The notes under the pieces: generated by a model
Database searches by the model: none
The model's input: the letters and a program-made list of their open reading frames with translations, nothing else
Told to the model about the DNA's origin: nothing
In this document: positions 47,635 through 60,054 of the stretch, in pieces
How the letters are laid out: the number at the start of each line of letters is the position of its first letter
How positions within the stretch are numbered: the first letter of the stretch is position 1
Position numbers and translations under genes: made by a program
Source: Schistosoma mansoni
Taxonomy: Eukaryota > Platyhelminthes > Trematoda > Strigeidida > Schistosomatidae
Direction of reading: 5' to 3'
Assembly: GCF_000237925.1 (NCBI RefSeq)
Contig: NC_031497.1
Location: 21,620,325-21,684,324, forward strand
DNA: 64,000 nt

Positions 47635-50600
47635 GGGACATAATTTCGAACTTCTTCAAGAGAAGGTATTATGTGACTTTTGTTAGTTAAATCCACACTA
47701 AACAGCTTGATAAAGAAACGGATGCATTGGAACGTAAAATGTTAGATGTAAAGCCGTGGTATTTACAAGGTGAAGTTGCAGCTACTAAACGAAATGAGAA
47801 TACCTTGCTTGAAGAACATTTTGACGTACAACGCCACGGTCTTTTCAGTAAGTTTAATTCTACACTTTATTTATCCTTTAGAGCCAGAAGTTCATGATGA
47901 AGCTGTTATAAATGACTACATTATTAAAGCCATCAAAGAAAGAGTTAGTGAAATACTAAGCAGTGATATTTTACAGATGTTTGACAGTCCTGTTTTCAAA
48001 GTTAAGGAAGTTAAAGGACCTTCTAAAGAAATTCCACTACAAAATGTTGTTCAAAAGTCACTGGTAGAAGAGTATGAAGGCTTTCTCAAGAGAAATCAGG
48101 TAGAAACTACATATAACATCTTATTTCTAGATTCTTGAAGAAGACCAAGGAGACCCACAAAAGAATGCAATCCAGGCTGAAATGTTGGAGCTCTTCGACA
48201 AGTTAGATAGACTTTCTAGTCTTCACTTTGTGCCACATAAGGTATGTTTGACTATTCTGGTCTGGTGTTTGACGAAATCTCAGCACGAATACAAAAAGCT
48301 CATCTAACTTTCTCCAACTTGAGTCATTTATGGCGTAGGCGAGATATCCGTCTAGCAACCAAAGGACAGGTTTACTGTGCAGCAGTTCGTTCCGTCCTAC
48401 TTTATGGCAGTGAAACATGGCCGATAAGAGTAGAGTATATTCGTAGGCTGCTAGTTTTCGACCATAGGTGTCTTCGGAGCATTGCTCGCATATCCTGGGA
48501 CCACCGAGTAAGTAATGCAGTTGTTAGGAAACGGGTACTAGGTAAGGATGGCAAATCGATTGATGAAATAGTGAAACTTCATCAGTTGAGATGGCTGGGA
48601 CACGTGTTACGTATGCCCAACCACCGACTGCCCCGACGTGCAATGTCTTATGGTGTAGGAGTAGATTGGAAGAAAGCTAGGGGCGGCCAGACCAAAACAT
48701 GGCACAAATCCATGAAGTCACTGACAAGTGGACTGAGCCATGTTGGTAGGTGTAGACCACCTGGTTGGGACCCGCGAGATGATAGCAACCGATTGTTAGA
48801 GATCTTGAATGACATGGCTCAAAATCATTTGCAATGGTGAAGGTGCATCCACTCTTCGTGTTCTCCCAAATCCTAATCTTCTGAACTTTTCATGTCTTTT
48901 TCTTTTTCCAAATGTATTTCACTGGATTATACTCCTTGAATAACATCTTTAAACCCTAATCTTTCGGATTACTATGGGATTTGAATCGGAAACTGCACCT
49001 CTGTGCTAATGTGGTATGGCAACTCGAACTGATGTATGTACGTACGAAGTTCTACGTTGTGACTGACTGATTCTCGCATTTGTAAATTATAAACCTTTAT
49101 TTAGTTAGATCGACATCACTGATGTTTATTAACATAGATAAGTTATGTGTAAAAATACTACCTTTTAATCTGATTGTTGCCTATCGATAAAACTTTTTCC
49201 TGTTAGCAACCTGAAAGAACCAGTCGCCATTTTATCCTTAGAAGCGCTAAAGTTCTTCTTGTTCACTCTGAGACCTCTTCTTTGCTTTCTTATTTTTTCT
49301 ATCACCAACCTAAAACATTCTTACGTATTTTCACATTCATTATGTCTCTGGTTCTAACGACTTATCCTTACGATACATTACTAGTGATTTCTCAAAACTA
49401 CTCTACACATTACTTAAAGTGACTTCCAAATATTTAAATTCTATCAATTTTAAGAGTAGGTCCTATTGTTCAAGATATCAAAGCTTCGTCCCATTATTGT
49501 ATAGTGTCCGAAACTCAGATACAAAGGACATGTGCGACCACTCACCTAAATAACAGAACCATTCTGCTCATTGTTTTTAAAAACCCACCTAGGACTCATG
49601 TGGTAGCCTAAAATGACCTCTGGGTGTAGTTTTTTGACCATGAAAGGATTAGTTCAATTATCATGGTCTCCAAAATGTTTAGTCTCTCGTCCATCTCGAT
49701 TTAGAAACAAACTTAATGATTTTGAGGCTTGAGATATGTTGTGTGGGCAAGATGTTCTGTTTGTCAGAGGACATGTGATGTGCTGTATTTCAATCTCTAG
49801 TGCGTTACAAGTGTGTATGTTGCTACTAATTATTCATATAAATCCCACCTCTTGTGACGTATTGAATGCTAGGAATATTATAACTTTCGGAACCATCTTA
49901 TAGACTAATATTTTTATTGCAGTTATCAAACAGATTATTGCATATCTACATTCCATTCAACCTACTAACTAACGTAATATGTTTTACCATTCTTTGATTT
50001 TTAATTATTTGTTTGCTCCATTCTCAGTGATTTATGATTTGATTGTATGTAAAGGATGCTCTTATCTAGGGGATGTTTTGGGTATGATAACTTACGTATA
50101 CAAGCTGAATGTCCGAATTAAAAAGATTGGGTGTCTGAAATCTGTCTGCGGTGTTCTCTAACTCGAACTTAAGATGAGATGGAAAAAGTGCGTATCGGCT
50201 TCCGAATGAGAGTTAAGATGACCTCAATCGCAAATCAAAACTTTACCAGTCACAGAGTATGTTTGGTCAGAGCTTAGGACGTTAGGCTATAGACCAGGTT
50301 CTGATTGGGGGATATACTATAGATATCAGTTAATATCGCATTCATAACAGCTCCCACATAGTTTTAGAACGAGGTGATCGATGACAAGATTGTGTGCAAG
50401 GTACTGGGTACTAGTGGTAAATCCGTTGAAAGCCTTCATCGACTAAGCTAGTCAAAAGATGACCTGCCACTGAGTACCCCGTGGTGGGTTGCTGGGGATC
50501 ATATAAAATAATTGAAAAGTAACGGCTAGACAGAGAAATGACACCAACCCATAAAATCACCATATATCTGTATCGAATAGTTCAGACTTCTCATCTGGAG

Positions 50601-51735
50601 ACGTCATGTGGCATAGCTTATAGTTGGTGTAGTACAGATACATGTATTTTACACCTTGTAAATCCTCAGCTAAGTTATTTCATACGTCTTACTCCTTGAT
50701 TTGACTTGTTCCTCATGAACTATTCCACCATTACTGTCGATATTGTTCTGGTTTACACAAGCTCTCGCTCTGCTGATGTAGTGTGATGATTAAGACAAAT
50801 AAACATTAGTGTCGATCTCCTATATTATTTATCCTCTTTTCATTTTTTGGTTAAACAATTACTGCTGATATGGTTCGCCAGGAACTTTGCATGTTTCACA
50901 CATAACATGGAAAAGTTAACTTAATTAGTACGCTTTTATATCCATCAAGGTAGACATTGGCAGGAGAAGAGTACTCACTCAGATTATCTGATAAAGAATA
51001 AAAACCTGCCCAAATAATTTATTACCTTATTACTTCATGTCTAACACTAGCCTTGTTTACTAAGCGGTTGCACACTACGCAAGTAATGCTTGGTAGACAT
51101 CTGATGATTAATTACTTTCAACATATACATACCTTCCACTTTGAAATGTGATCATATATTCATGAATATATTTTTCAACTTTCATTATCGGAAATGGTTT
51201 TAGTAGTAACGTTTGTTTAACAGACATTTAAGTATATGTGTAAACATTCGATCGATCTGTTTCATATGAAATTTACTACAGATGAATTGATAGATTAAAA
51301 ACTTATGAAACACACTGATAAGGAATATTTTTTAACCATACTTTCTATGTTGCGGTCCTTCCACCTTAAAAATCTGATAAAATGTTTAGTTTGTTAATTG
51401 CCTTTCTACCTTAATTCTGATTCTAGTACATACCTGCTTCCACGTCTGCTAAGAATGATGCAGCATCAAAATTAGAAGAATCTGGACCTACAGTCGTCTC
51501 AACAGCCAATCTTCTAGCTCCAGAAGAGATTTGTCCACCAAGAGGTGAAATACTTATTGGTAAAAATGAGCGCACTCTTGCTGACCGTCGGCGACATCGT
51601 CGAAAGTTAATGAGGATAAGATCAAAACAACTTAGTCCCCCAAAGAAGGGAAAAGTAGATGAGCGGCAAATGGCCATGGCCAAAGTAACCAAAATGGCAC
51701 ACCGACCGAATTCTAACATTAAAATTATAAAGTAA
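47635..51735 (+). CDS. MPHOSPH10: MPP10 (U3 snoRNP protein), C-terminal exons; 5' part not found
   Basis: Exons seen: about 47635-47665 (start uncertain), 47706-47847, 47882-48099, 48131-48241 and 51427-51735 (TAA). Introns are 40, 34, 31 and 3185 nt, all GT-AG with consistent phases. The product contains NFELLQEK followed by a coiled-coil stretch, KPWYLQGEV, KRNENTLLEE, VVQKSLVEEYEGFLKRNQ, LFDKLDRLSSLHFVPHK and LLAPEEI, then an Arg/Lys-rich tail, matching the conserved second half of MPP10 block by block (human KPWQLQGEV, LFLKLDALSNFHFIPKP, LLAPEEI). MPP10 binds IMP3/IMP4 in the small-subunit processome in the nucleolus. The tail after LAPEEI is shorter than in human. The acidic N-terminal half was not located; upstream frames near 47560-47630 do not join cleanly. 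The last intron carries an RTE fragment. Confidence 0.88.
48262..49070 (+). mobile_element. RTE (SR3-type) LINE 3' fragment just inside MPP10 intron
   Basis: The open frame to 48840 gives SARIQKAHLTFSNLSHLWRR, VRSVLLYGSETWPI, IARISWDHRVSN and the same C-terminus as the other copies; a GACT tail ends it near 49070. Its open frame suggests a young insertion. It starts about 20 bp after the splice donor of the exon ending at 48241, in sense orientation. Confidence 0.82.
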
Positions 51736-51974
51736 AATGTTTATTTTTTCAGCTTGCTAAGATTTATCCTTGCAAATATATATCCCTTATCTTACCGTTT
51801 GAATCTTTGAACTGCATCGTGAAACAGCATTTTAGGGAGGTTATACTGTAAGGGTCATCATATATTTCTTTTACAAGAGATATACTCATTTTCACTACCC
51901 TGGATCATATTAAATTTGATGCTTACGAGCGTAATCAAAAACAAGATAGGTAAATGAATATATATATATATAAT

Positions 51975-54393
51975 CTATTTCAAGTCATCAAGGGAAGCTG
52001 TAAACCATTCACTGTAGTTAAGGCAAGGTTTGTTAGATGACATAGCCTTTAGAAACAGTATACATCTGCGAGCAGCATTTTTACGTGCACTTGCCAGGTT
52101 TGGTGACAACTGACTTTTGATAACATGTGGTGGTAGCGTGGAAAGTTCCGCAAAACAGCAGATCATCCCTAAGAAATATATAAATAACTCAGTATTAATT
52201 GACGGATTTCGTAAAGTAGAATAATCAATTTATCTTAAAATTCATAGATAAAACGTTGTGCTAAACGCCACTTCAAATTTAAAAAGAGTGAAATAATAGC
52301 GGATATTTAATTACTTGTATCGAATCGAAAGTGAAAAACGAAGTCTGTCAAATAAAGCGATCATGTAACCCGGGTTACTAATTACCTTTCCAGTGTTTGA
52401 TAATAGGTCAATTTGGAGAGAAAAATTACTGGTTTCTAATTACTTCTGTATACCGAAGCCACACTAATCAAAAGAAAGAATTAGTATTTCATTTTATGCA
52501 ACTACTGTAGCTTTGAAGCTCTTGTATTTATTGAGTCAATGGTAATCATGTGAGCTCTTTGATAAGAGTTAGTAGCAGCTACTTTCACATTGTTCAGTTT
52601 GAATTCATGCGTTATATTGATGCTTTTGATTTGTGAATTAACATCTCAAATTCCGCCGAAAAATTTCGAACGTTAGTAGGTGTTTTCAATTTGTCATTTG
52701 GAAATTAAAACCGTCTGAAGAATTCTTTTTCTTTGCATATAAACCGAACTTGTGATATTCCATTTCTTAAGTAGCCTAAATTACCTGTACCTCTGTGTCG
52801 TTTATATTTTAGATATGTATCTTTTATTGTCATGTTAGCACTTTATGAATTTATGTAAATGATGGTTTACAGCGTAACTCCAAAGGTTACACAAATAATG
52901 TTTCAAATTGATATGCTTTTAGAAAACATATCAATTAGTTGTAGCCATTTTGCTGATACCTGTGTACATTCCAACGTATTGGTTTAGAAAAAACATCGTT
53001 AATTTAGTCAAATTTTAGTAATACTCAAAACATCTAAAACCCTACCATTTTAAAAGTACAGTCTAGTATATCCCATCTAAAAATAGTCGTAGTGTCAGGT
53101 CATTAATATAGAGGAATCCATTTATGGAGACTTAATACCAAGATTCTGGAAACCAAAATCAGGACTGTTAGCCTTTATACTGCCCTAACTGGTATGGAAA
53201 CTCGCTTTTCTATTAGATCTTATGTTTAGATCTTACCAGCTACAAAGACTGGCTACCATCATCACCCTTCGCTTGAAACGGCGACCCACATTTTGATTTA
53301 TGGATCGTCGCTACATAATTTGTGAAGTTAGTAAAGACTATTCTGTAACGAAGCTTACTGAAGTTTAATTAGGTACAAACAATTCTGAAAAGTAAACAGA
53401 TGAATGGCATACCCTGACTGTTTGCAGGAACGTATGTATATACAACAGTAATTTTTGCACAATCGCAAATCTCTTGAAGATATTCACATGCATTATCCAT
53501 CTTATCAGGATTATCAATAGGTGGAACTCGTATTTTATCACCTTTCCTATTCCATAAACCACGAAGAGCTTTGGAAGAAGTACGAGCAGTTGCCTCATTT
53601 TCAAATTTATTTTCCTTCAGATTAGACTGGTCCTGTTTATCAAGCTAGTTTTTGTTAAATTAGGATATCGATAACTTACTAAAGAAAGGGTTTCTTCTTC
53701 CATATCATCCAAAGCCTCTTGAGGTATAGTCAGATTATTTTTGATAATATTATCTAAAAGTCCAAGGGCTGCGCGTCGCTTTGCAGATTTTTTAGAATTC
53801 CCAAATCCTGTAATACTCTCACGAAAAAGTTAATTTTACCTGTATGAGTCCATTTCCACAGCCTAACTTTGCAACTGTATTCATTGCCCGATGGGGTAGA
53901 CTGAGGTATAGTTAAGAATTCATAGGATGGTGGTGGCCAGGTATTTTTCTGACACAAATCTTGTAGCCGTCCAACAAAGTTACCTTCCTCCTCTTGTTTT
54001 ATTTTATTTGGTAGACCATCCAGTTCTATATCATCAAGTGAATCCATAAAGTCAGACCCTAGAACGTTGACTGCGGCAATATGTATATCCTGCAGAGTGT
54101 ATTTTTCCGACTCTGTCAATAGCCTACTGTTCAGCATCTTAAGCAAAATTAAGTATGATGCTTGATGTTTGGCTCTCTTCTTACTCGCTCCTGATTGGAA
54201 AAATGAACAGCTAAGTGAACCAGTTACCTTTAGAGGTGGCACTGAATGGACCGGCTGTGCATAAAAATACATAAAGTGGCTCATGGACCGGTCCTTCATT
54301 TGACACAAGTTCGTAGATAGGAGTTATTCCTTTCTTCACGCACACTTCTTGTAAAATGCTAATTGGCGTTCGATGCGTCGCAATTTCAGACAT
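51975..54393 (-). CDS. TRBP/PRKRA/Loquacious-like dsRNA-binding protein, 5 exons, 352 aa
   Basis: Exons: 54393-54228, 54190-53840, 53807-53680, 53632-53413, 52168-51975 (TAG). Introns are 37, 32, 47 and 1244 nt, all GT-AG in phase; 1059 nt in total. Three double-stranded-RNA-binding domains are visible: dsRBD1 about 9-75 with TPISILQEVC and the SKKRAKHQA helix; dsRBD2 about 126-193 with FVGRLQDLCQK and SKKSAKRRAA; and a C-terminal dsRBD-like unit about 262-332 ending SARKNAARRCILFLKAM, which lacks the KKxAK RNA-binding triad. That order, and the length near human TARBP2 (366 aa), fit the Dicer-partner family, whose third domain binds Dicer rather than RNA. Role in small-RNA biogenesis is inferred. 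PRKRA, TRBP and Loquacious cannot be told apart here. It converges on MPP10 with 239 bp between stops. Confidence 0.87.
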
Positions 54394-55464
54394 TTGTGTT
54401 ATAAATCGCTAAGATTTAAGGTTTGTCTAGAAAGGAAATCTGACCAACAATAAATACTTCAACGTGAGAAGCTTAGTAAAATGTTTATGGTTGATGAAGA
54501 GAAATATTGCGATAAACGGCTAGTTACCACTAACAGACTGATAATCACATCTTCATTATTTAGGGAGCATTGGGTCCCTACAGATATAATAGTCATCTTA
54601 CTGTAGTTTGAATAGTTTAAAAGGGAGACTAAACATTTTTGATAAGACGAAAGTGGCACATTTTATGTTTAATTGATCCTACCTATTTGACTATAACACA
54701 AACTTTTGAAGCCACATTTAGCTTAGCTAATTAGATGCTACATAAACCCCAACGTTGAACGTAACCCCCGAATCCAAAGTAAAGTCAGAGTCTGACTTTA
54801 AGGATATATCTTTTTCCTAGGTACCGTTAACTGAAAACAAGAGACTCGGCTTTGTTTTATTAGCCTCTATTAAGCTGATTCTAATTTTCTGCCATCGTGC
54901 TAAAAATAATTGAAATACACCAAAGGTTGAAAACATTTTCCAAATTTGCTTATAAACAACTGAAGTGACCATGTCTTACAAAGCAGCACTTCCAACCAAT
55001 TACTTAAGAACTAAATCATAATGTAATGTAGCCGCCTCCAACCTAACAATGAATTTTGAGAAATATATCTCTTACCATCCAAAAGTGTTGTATGACGGAT
55101 TATTTTACACTACCTAATAAGTCTGTTATTTTCCACTGAAGCGATAGTACTTTACGGATCACACCTCTCAATCCTTACTTTATACATCAATTTTGCATTA
55201 AAAAACGTTTAAATATACTAAGCAACATAGATTCTGTATTGTAGTCACGAGATGCTCCAAGTGACAGATTTCCACTCGCCCAGTTATCAGCTTTTAGATT
55301 ATAAAACTAACTTAACGATAAAAATGCCTTCTCAAAATATTGTTTAGAGGTTCAATTAGCAAGGTAGATCATACTTATTTACGTATAATCCGTAGTCAAC
55401 AGTTACATGGAAACATACAGGAATTTAAAATTCAACATTTTACCGCACACGGCTGCCGGCAGCT
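54394..55464. other. Upstream region of the dsRNA-binding gene
   Basis: A/T-rich, no recognised repeat or exon. Confidence 0.5.
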
Positions 55465-58400
55465 GTATGTCAGTCAGTCAGCTACAACGTAGGACCAGGC
55501 ACATATATGCATCGGTCCAAGTTGGCATACCTCATTAGCACAACAAGATGAACACCGAATTCATAAAAGTAGTTAATTTAATGGTAGTAATATGTAAAAG
55601 AAAAATTGTATGTAAGGATATAGTGCAGGAAGAAAGACAGATATGAAGCAATTTTAACCTCATGGTTTAAGGGAAGACAAAGAGTGTATACACCTATGCC
55701 ATTGTGATCGGTTCTGAGTCATGTCACCCAGTCTCCAACCATTGGTTACGATAGTCATGCAGGTCGCAAAAAAGTAGTTTGCATCTACCAACACGGCTCA
55801 GACTAAAAGTTAGTGACTCCAAGCACTGATGTCATGTTTTGGTTTGGCTGCCCCTAACTCCCAACCATCGCCAATACCAGTCAGCATAGCGCGTCATGGT
55901 AGTCGGTGTTCACGCATACGTAACACGTGGCCCAACCATCTCAGTTGATGAAGATTCATGGCCTCATCAAATGATTTACCATCATTCCCTAATACCCTGT
56001 GTCTAACCTCAGCCTTGTCGGACACCACTTGAGGTTGTAAAATCAGATGACAGTTCGCCTCTAAGCTCTGACTAGACTGGTAGTGTTCGAGTAAAGAGCC
56101 TTCACAAGGTTTATGTACTTCTCAGGTACACCTTTCAATGCCAGACACTGACACAGAACCTCTCGGTCTACAGAGTCAAATGCTGCTTTTAAGTCAAGAA
56201 AAACTATCATTGTCTGACGCCGATAAGCATGCCTGTGTTCTGAAACCTGACGAATAGTGAATATGTGGTCGATGCAGCCACGATCAGGTCTGAAGCCAGC
56301 CTGATTCTCTCGTGTTTGCAGTTCACGAGTCTTTGTTAAGCGTGCGATAATTATTGAGGCTAGTATTTTAGATGCTATGTTAGTCAGACTAATCCCTCTA
56401 TGGTTATCACAGGATGATTTTGGTCCCTTCCTATATATTGGGACAATAAGTGATTGTGACCAGTCAGATGGAATTACGTCCAACTCCCAGATTTTAGCTA
56501 AAATATTAGTCAACCTAATCGCTAAAACTGGACCACCATATTTGAAGACCCCTGGAGCCAATCCATCTGGACTAGCTGCTCTTCCTCGTTTCAGATTAGC
56601 TATAGCCTTTGGAACTTCATCTAAAGTTGGGGGACCTACTTCAATGTTTCATTCAGACTGTTTGGAAATGGTGGGTAACTGTAGAGTAGCTGAAGGCCAG
56701 CTAAACTGTTCTCTAAAGTGTTCCGCCAATCCTTCTAAATGTATGTGCTAAGAGCAGATGAGAGTATCATCTTTTTCCGAGATTGTCGCGTTTACAATTG
56801 ACTTCTTAATTCCGGTTTTTTTTATTAGTCTGAAGTTGCCTACAGCCACTGCGTTTTCCATTTCTTTTGCTGCCCACCACTGCTCACGATCATTCCGTAG
56901 ACTTTTGTTTAACCTAGATCTGATTTGCTTTCGTTCTTCGTCGTGTTTAAAGCCTGATGAGATGAGTTTACGAGAATCCATCAGTGCAATAGACTTACAA
57001 GATATCCATTGGTTTTTGTAACGCTTTGGTTTAAATTACTAATAGATGTTACTGCTGTTACCACAGCCGTTCGTATATCTTTTCAAGCCACATCTGGGCA
57101 AGCCTCGTTTACAGAACTGCTTAGATGTGAACTCAGTTGTTCCTGGAACTCACTTTTTGCTTTCTTGTCCCCCAGTTTAATTCTAATGGGTCTTCTTATT
57201 GTAGTTTTTCTGCGTCCAGTGAGGCGCAAACAAATGCGTGCTTGTATTAAAGCATGATCAAAGTCTAAACATGTATTTCAGTAGGAGCGACAATCTTTTG
57301 TCAAGCCCCTTCAACGATGACTGCTGGCAATATGGTCTATTTGGGTCCATCGTTGGTTAGGTGCAGGTGGTCGTCATATTAGATGATTTCTCTCCTTATG
57401 CTTAAAATCAGTGTTTGCTAAAAAAACGATTGTCTGAGCACAGTTGCAACAGACGATCACCATTATTTGTCCGCTGAGCCGGAATATTAAATACCCACCT
57501 AAATATCTTTCTGTTTGGTTCGAGTATTAAAGTCACCTGTTACGAGTATTATGTCTGAGAGCTTAGCTTTTTGAAGTTCAGAGAGCTTTCTGTAAAAGTC
57601 ATCTTTCACTTCATCCGTGCTGCAGTTAATGGGAGCGTAGACAGAAACGACGAAAAGGCAACGACGTGTGCCCCTATCCTTCCGAGTTCTTACGGAGCCA
57701 TTTAGCCGGACAGCACATAGGCGACTGTTAACGGAGATCCATTCTAATAGTGCTTGTTCTGCTCTGGTACTAAGTGCTATGCCTACACCTGCGAGTCCAC
57801 GAGAACTATTCATGGGGTCGCCAGATACATGGAGCGCGTATCTTGTCGGCTCCACGTTTTGGCGAAGTGAGGTCAGGTGGATGACAACACTAGGATTCTG
57901 CATGAGTATTCCAGAGACACTGCATACATTAATGGTACGAGATTCTAGGGTTTTTTGCCAAGGAGATCTGCTGGCCAATTTGACATAGGATGCGTACGTT
58001 AAAGGCTCCAATGTGTAGTTTGGAGAGGTTCTAGTAGACCTAGGACGTTTTGCGCACTAGAATCGTTGACCATGGTGACACTTGAGGAGGAATCCGAAAG
58101 AGAAAGTTTAGTGTTAAAAGTTGATGTAAGAAGAATAATAGGAATTGAAGAGGGAGATTGATTATGAATACAGTGATCTTGAGTGTTGTTAGAGGTATGA
58201 ACGTGGTTACCACGTACCGGTTTCCCACACCATGGAAGTGTTCTTTTGGAGGTACTTGAAAAAGAAATTGGATTAATGCTGGTCTTAACGACCTGGGAGC
58301 GTGAACGCAATGCCCAAGGGACAACTGCTTGAGGTCAGTAACAAATGACTTTCTAGAGAGTAATGTTTGTGTTAGCTCCGTACTTGTGGAGACCTTACCG

Positions 58401-58745
58401 CCGGAAATAGATATACGTGGGATAAGGCGAGGTATGCATTTTTAGGGTCAGCCTTTTCTAACCACAGCATCGCTGTTATGCTGGTTGTCTGAAGAAAATA
58501 CCTTACTGCCGTCACACCTCCGTATAGTCAGCAGAACGACTTAAGGCCTTGGGTTTGCTGAGTTTAGTCTTACCGCTTTTCAACCGACCTGTCTGGCATA
58601 GTAGTACCTTGAGGAACGATTGTTCCAGCCAGTATAGCTCGACTGGCTCATCACGATAGGCAAGCCCGACCGCCACATCAAGGTAGCAGCAACGGTCGGG
58701 CCAGCCGCATGTAGTCGCTGAGTGGATCCAAGAATAAGAGAGTGC
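55465..58745 (-). mobile_element. Nearly full-length RTE-clade LINE with internal deletion
   Basis: From 5' to 3' on the minus strand: a 5' region (58745-58030) with GC-rich inverted segment near 58660-58700; AP endonuclease (about 58030-57500, HIGAFNVR start, LSDIILVTGDFN near 57520); linker; reverse transcriptase (56561-56061, LIVPIYRKGPKSSCDNHRGI, ENQAGFRPDRGC, FLDLKAAFDSVDRE); then the catalytic FADD region is missing, and the frame resumes in the C-terminal part and 3' UTR ending at about 55470 with GACT units. Frame breaks occur in several places, so the copy is not coding as a whole. It lies downstream of the dsRNA-binding gene's 5' end. Confidence 0.82.
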
Positions 58746-59694
58746 GAGTTTGGGCTTACAGGAGAGGCTTTAAATGGATTAAATTACGCATATTATCTTA
58801 ATAACACTCTGTAAGATCTCAGTGCACATTTTTCGTTCACCCAACTACGTTTATGAAAATGAACTATAGTACTTAACACTAATCGTTAGGCATTTAGATT
58901 AAATAGTAGTATCAAAGTCAATTTAACCCTTCAGTAACAGGCCCGATAAGTGCGTCTAATTACTACACTACCGGGCCAATTAGAATCAAGATAATGACTA
59001 TCGCTTTACAAACAAAATTTAAACGATAATGTCATTTAAGCACTGAGAACTACTTCATTTATACATTAAGTCACTTCGAATAGAAAGCTTTTTGTCACAT
59101 TGTACGATGAGGAAGTTATGTGAGAGAAAAACAACAAACAACGCTTATTTCTTTTATTGAAAATTTCGGTAGGACTAAACTATACTGCCGTACCAATCAG
59201 AAGCTTTCGCGGGTTTCCAAGGTCACGGCGCTAAGTTCGGTACCTGATGCTTACGTACGATCGGTTTGCAGAGGATTTTAGGGAAGACGTGATAATTCAG
59301 CGTCTACAAGAGAATTGATCATAAGATTTTGGCGCGAAATTCAATTATCCATTCGGATAAATGAAGTTTTGGCATTATAGCTGATGTCAGTTAGTGATGA
59401 AAACCCTAAGTATAATTCCTAGCCTTAACCGTGAACTTTAAATCATAATTTGAATTCTTCACACAGGTTTATACCCTCATTTGGTCTTAGTTATTATGTT
59501 GACACTCTCAGAGTCACTCTAGCGTCGCTCAAAGGTTGTCCATAACTTGTAGTCCCATCCATAACCCTAAACCTTAACTCTAACCCTAAACCGTAAACCA
59601 TACCAATATACTAACATTATTGAAGCTATGTGGTCGAGGCTAAAAGAATTTTTGAGACCTTATCATGGTTTCAGAGGTCGACTACTATCCCAAA

Positions 59695-59830
59695 CAACCA
59701 ATAAAGGGGAAATAAAGGCGAAGAAAGGGGAAATAAAGCGGACGAAAGCGTAAATAAAGGGGAAATGTCGCTTTTTCGCCTGCACGTCGGTTATTTAGGG
59801 GAAAAGTCGCTTTTTCCCCCTTACGTCGTA
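59695..59830. repeat. Purine-rich minisatellite-like tract inside the inverted-repeat element
   Basis: Imperfect units of the form GGGGAAATAAAG, GGCGAAGAAAG and GGGAAATAAAG, followed by a pyrimidine-containing mirror (GTCGCTTTTTCGCC, GTCGCTTTTTCCCC). Confidence 0.6.
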
Positions 59831-59892
59831 TATTTGGGGGATATTTGTAGACAATTTGTCGTAACGTCGTAACGGCTCCATATGGAGCCATA

Positions 59893-60054
59893 TGGATGTG
59901 TTCCTGTACCGTATGCACTATGATTTTAGGACTTCTGAACCTATGTCTGACCTTGAAAAGTTTTTGACTCATGTAAAGAAGTGTTTCCACTTTAATTCTT
60001 TGGTTTTGTATGATAAATTTTTACTGTACACTAACTGTCTTCTGATTGTCTAAT
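59893..60054 (+). CDS. Short ORF (53 codons) inside the inverted-repeat element
   Basis: An ATG frame of 53 codons: MDVFLYRMHYDFRTSEPMSD, then mixed helix-like sequence, stop 55 bp before the right inverted repeat. It reads like natural protein sequence, but no family is recognised. It could be the remnant of a transposase N-terminus or chance. Confidence 0.25.

Noticed and set aside
59560-59605. Interstitial telomere repeat (CCCTAA-like)
   Set aside because: Only three or four imperfect units (ACCCTAAACC, ACCCTAAACC with changes); too short and degenerate.
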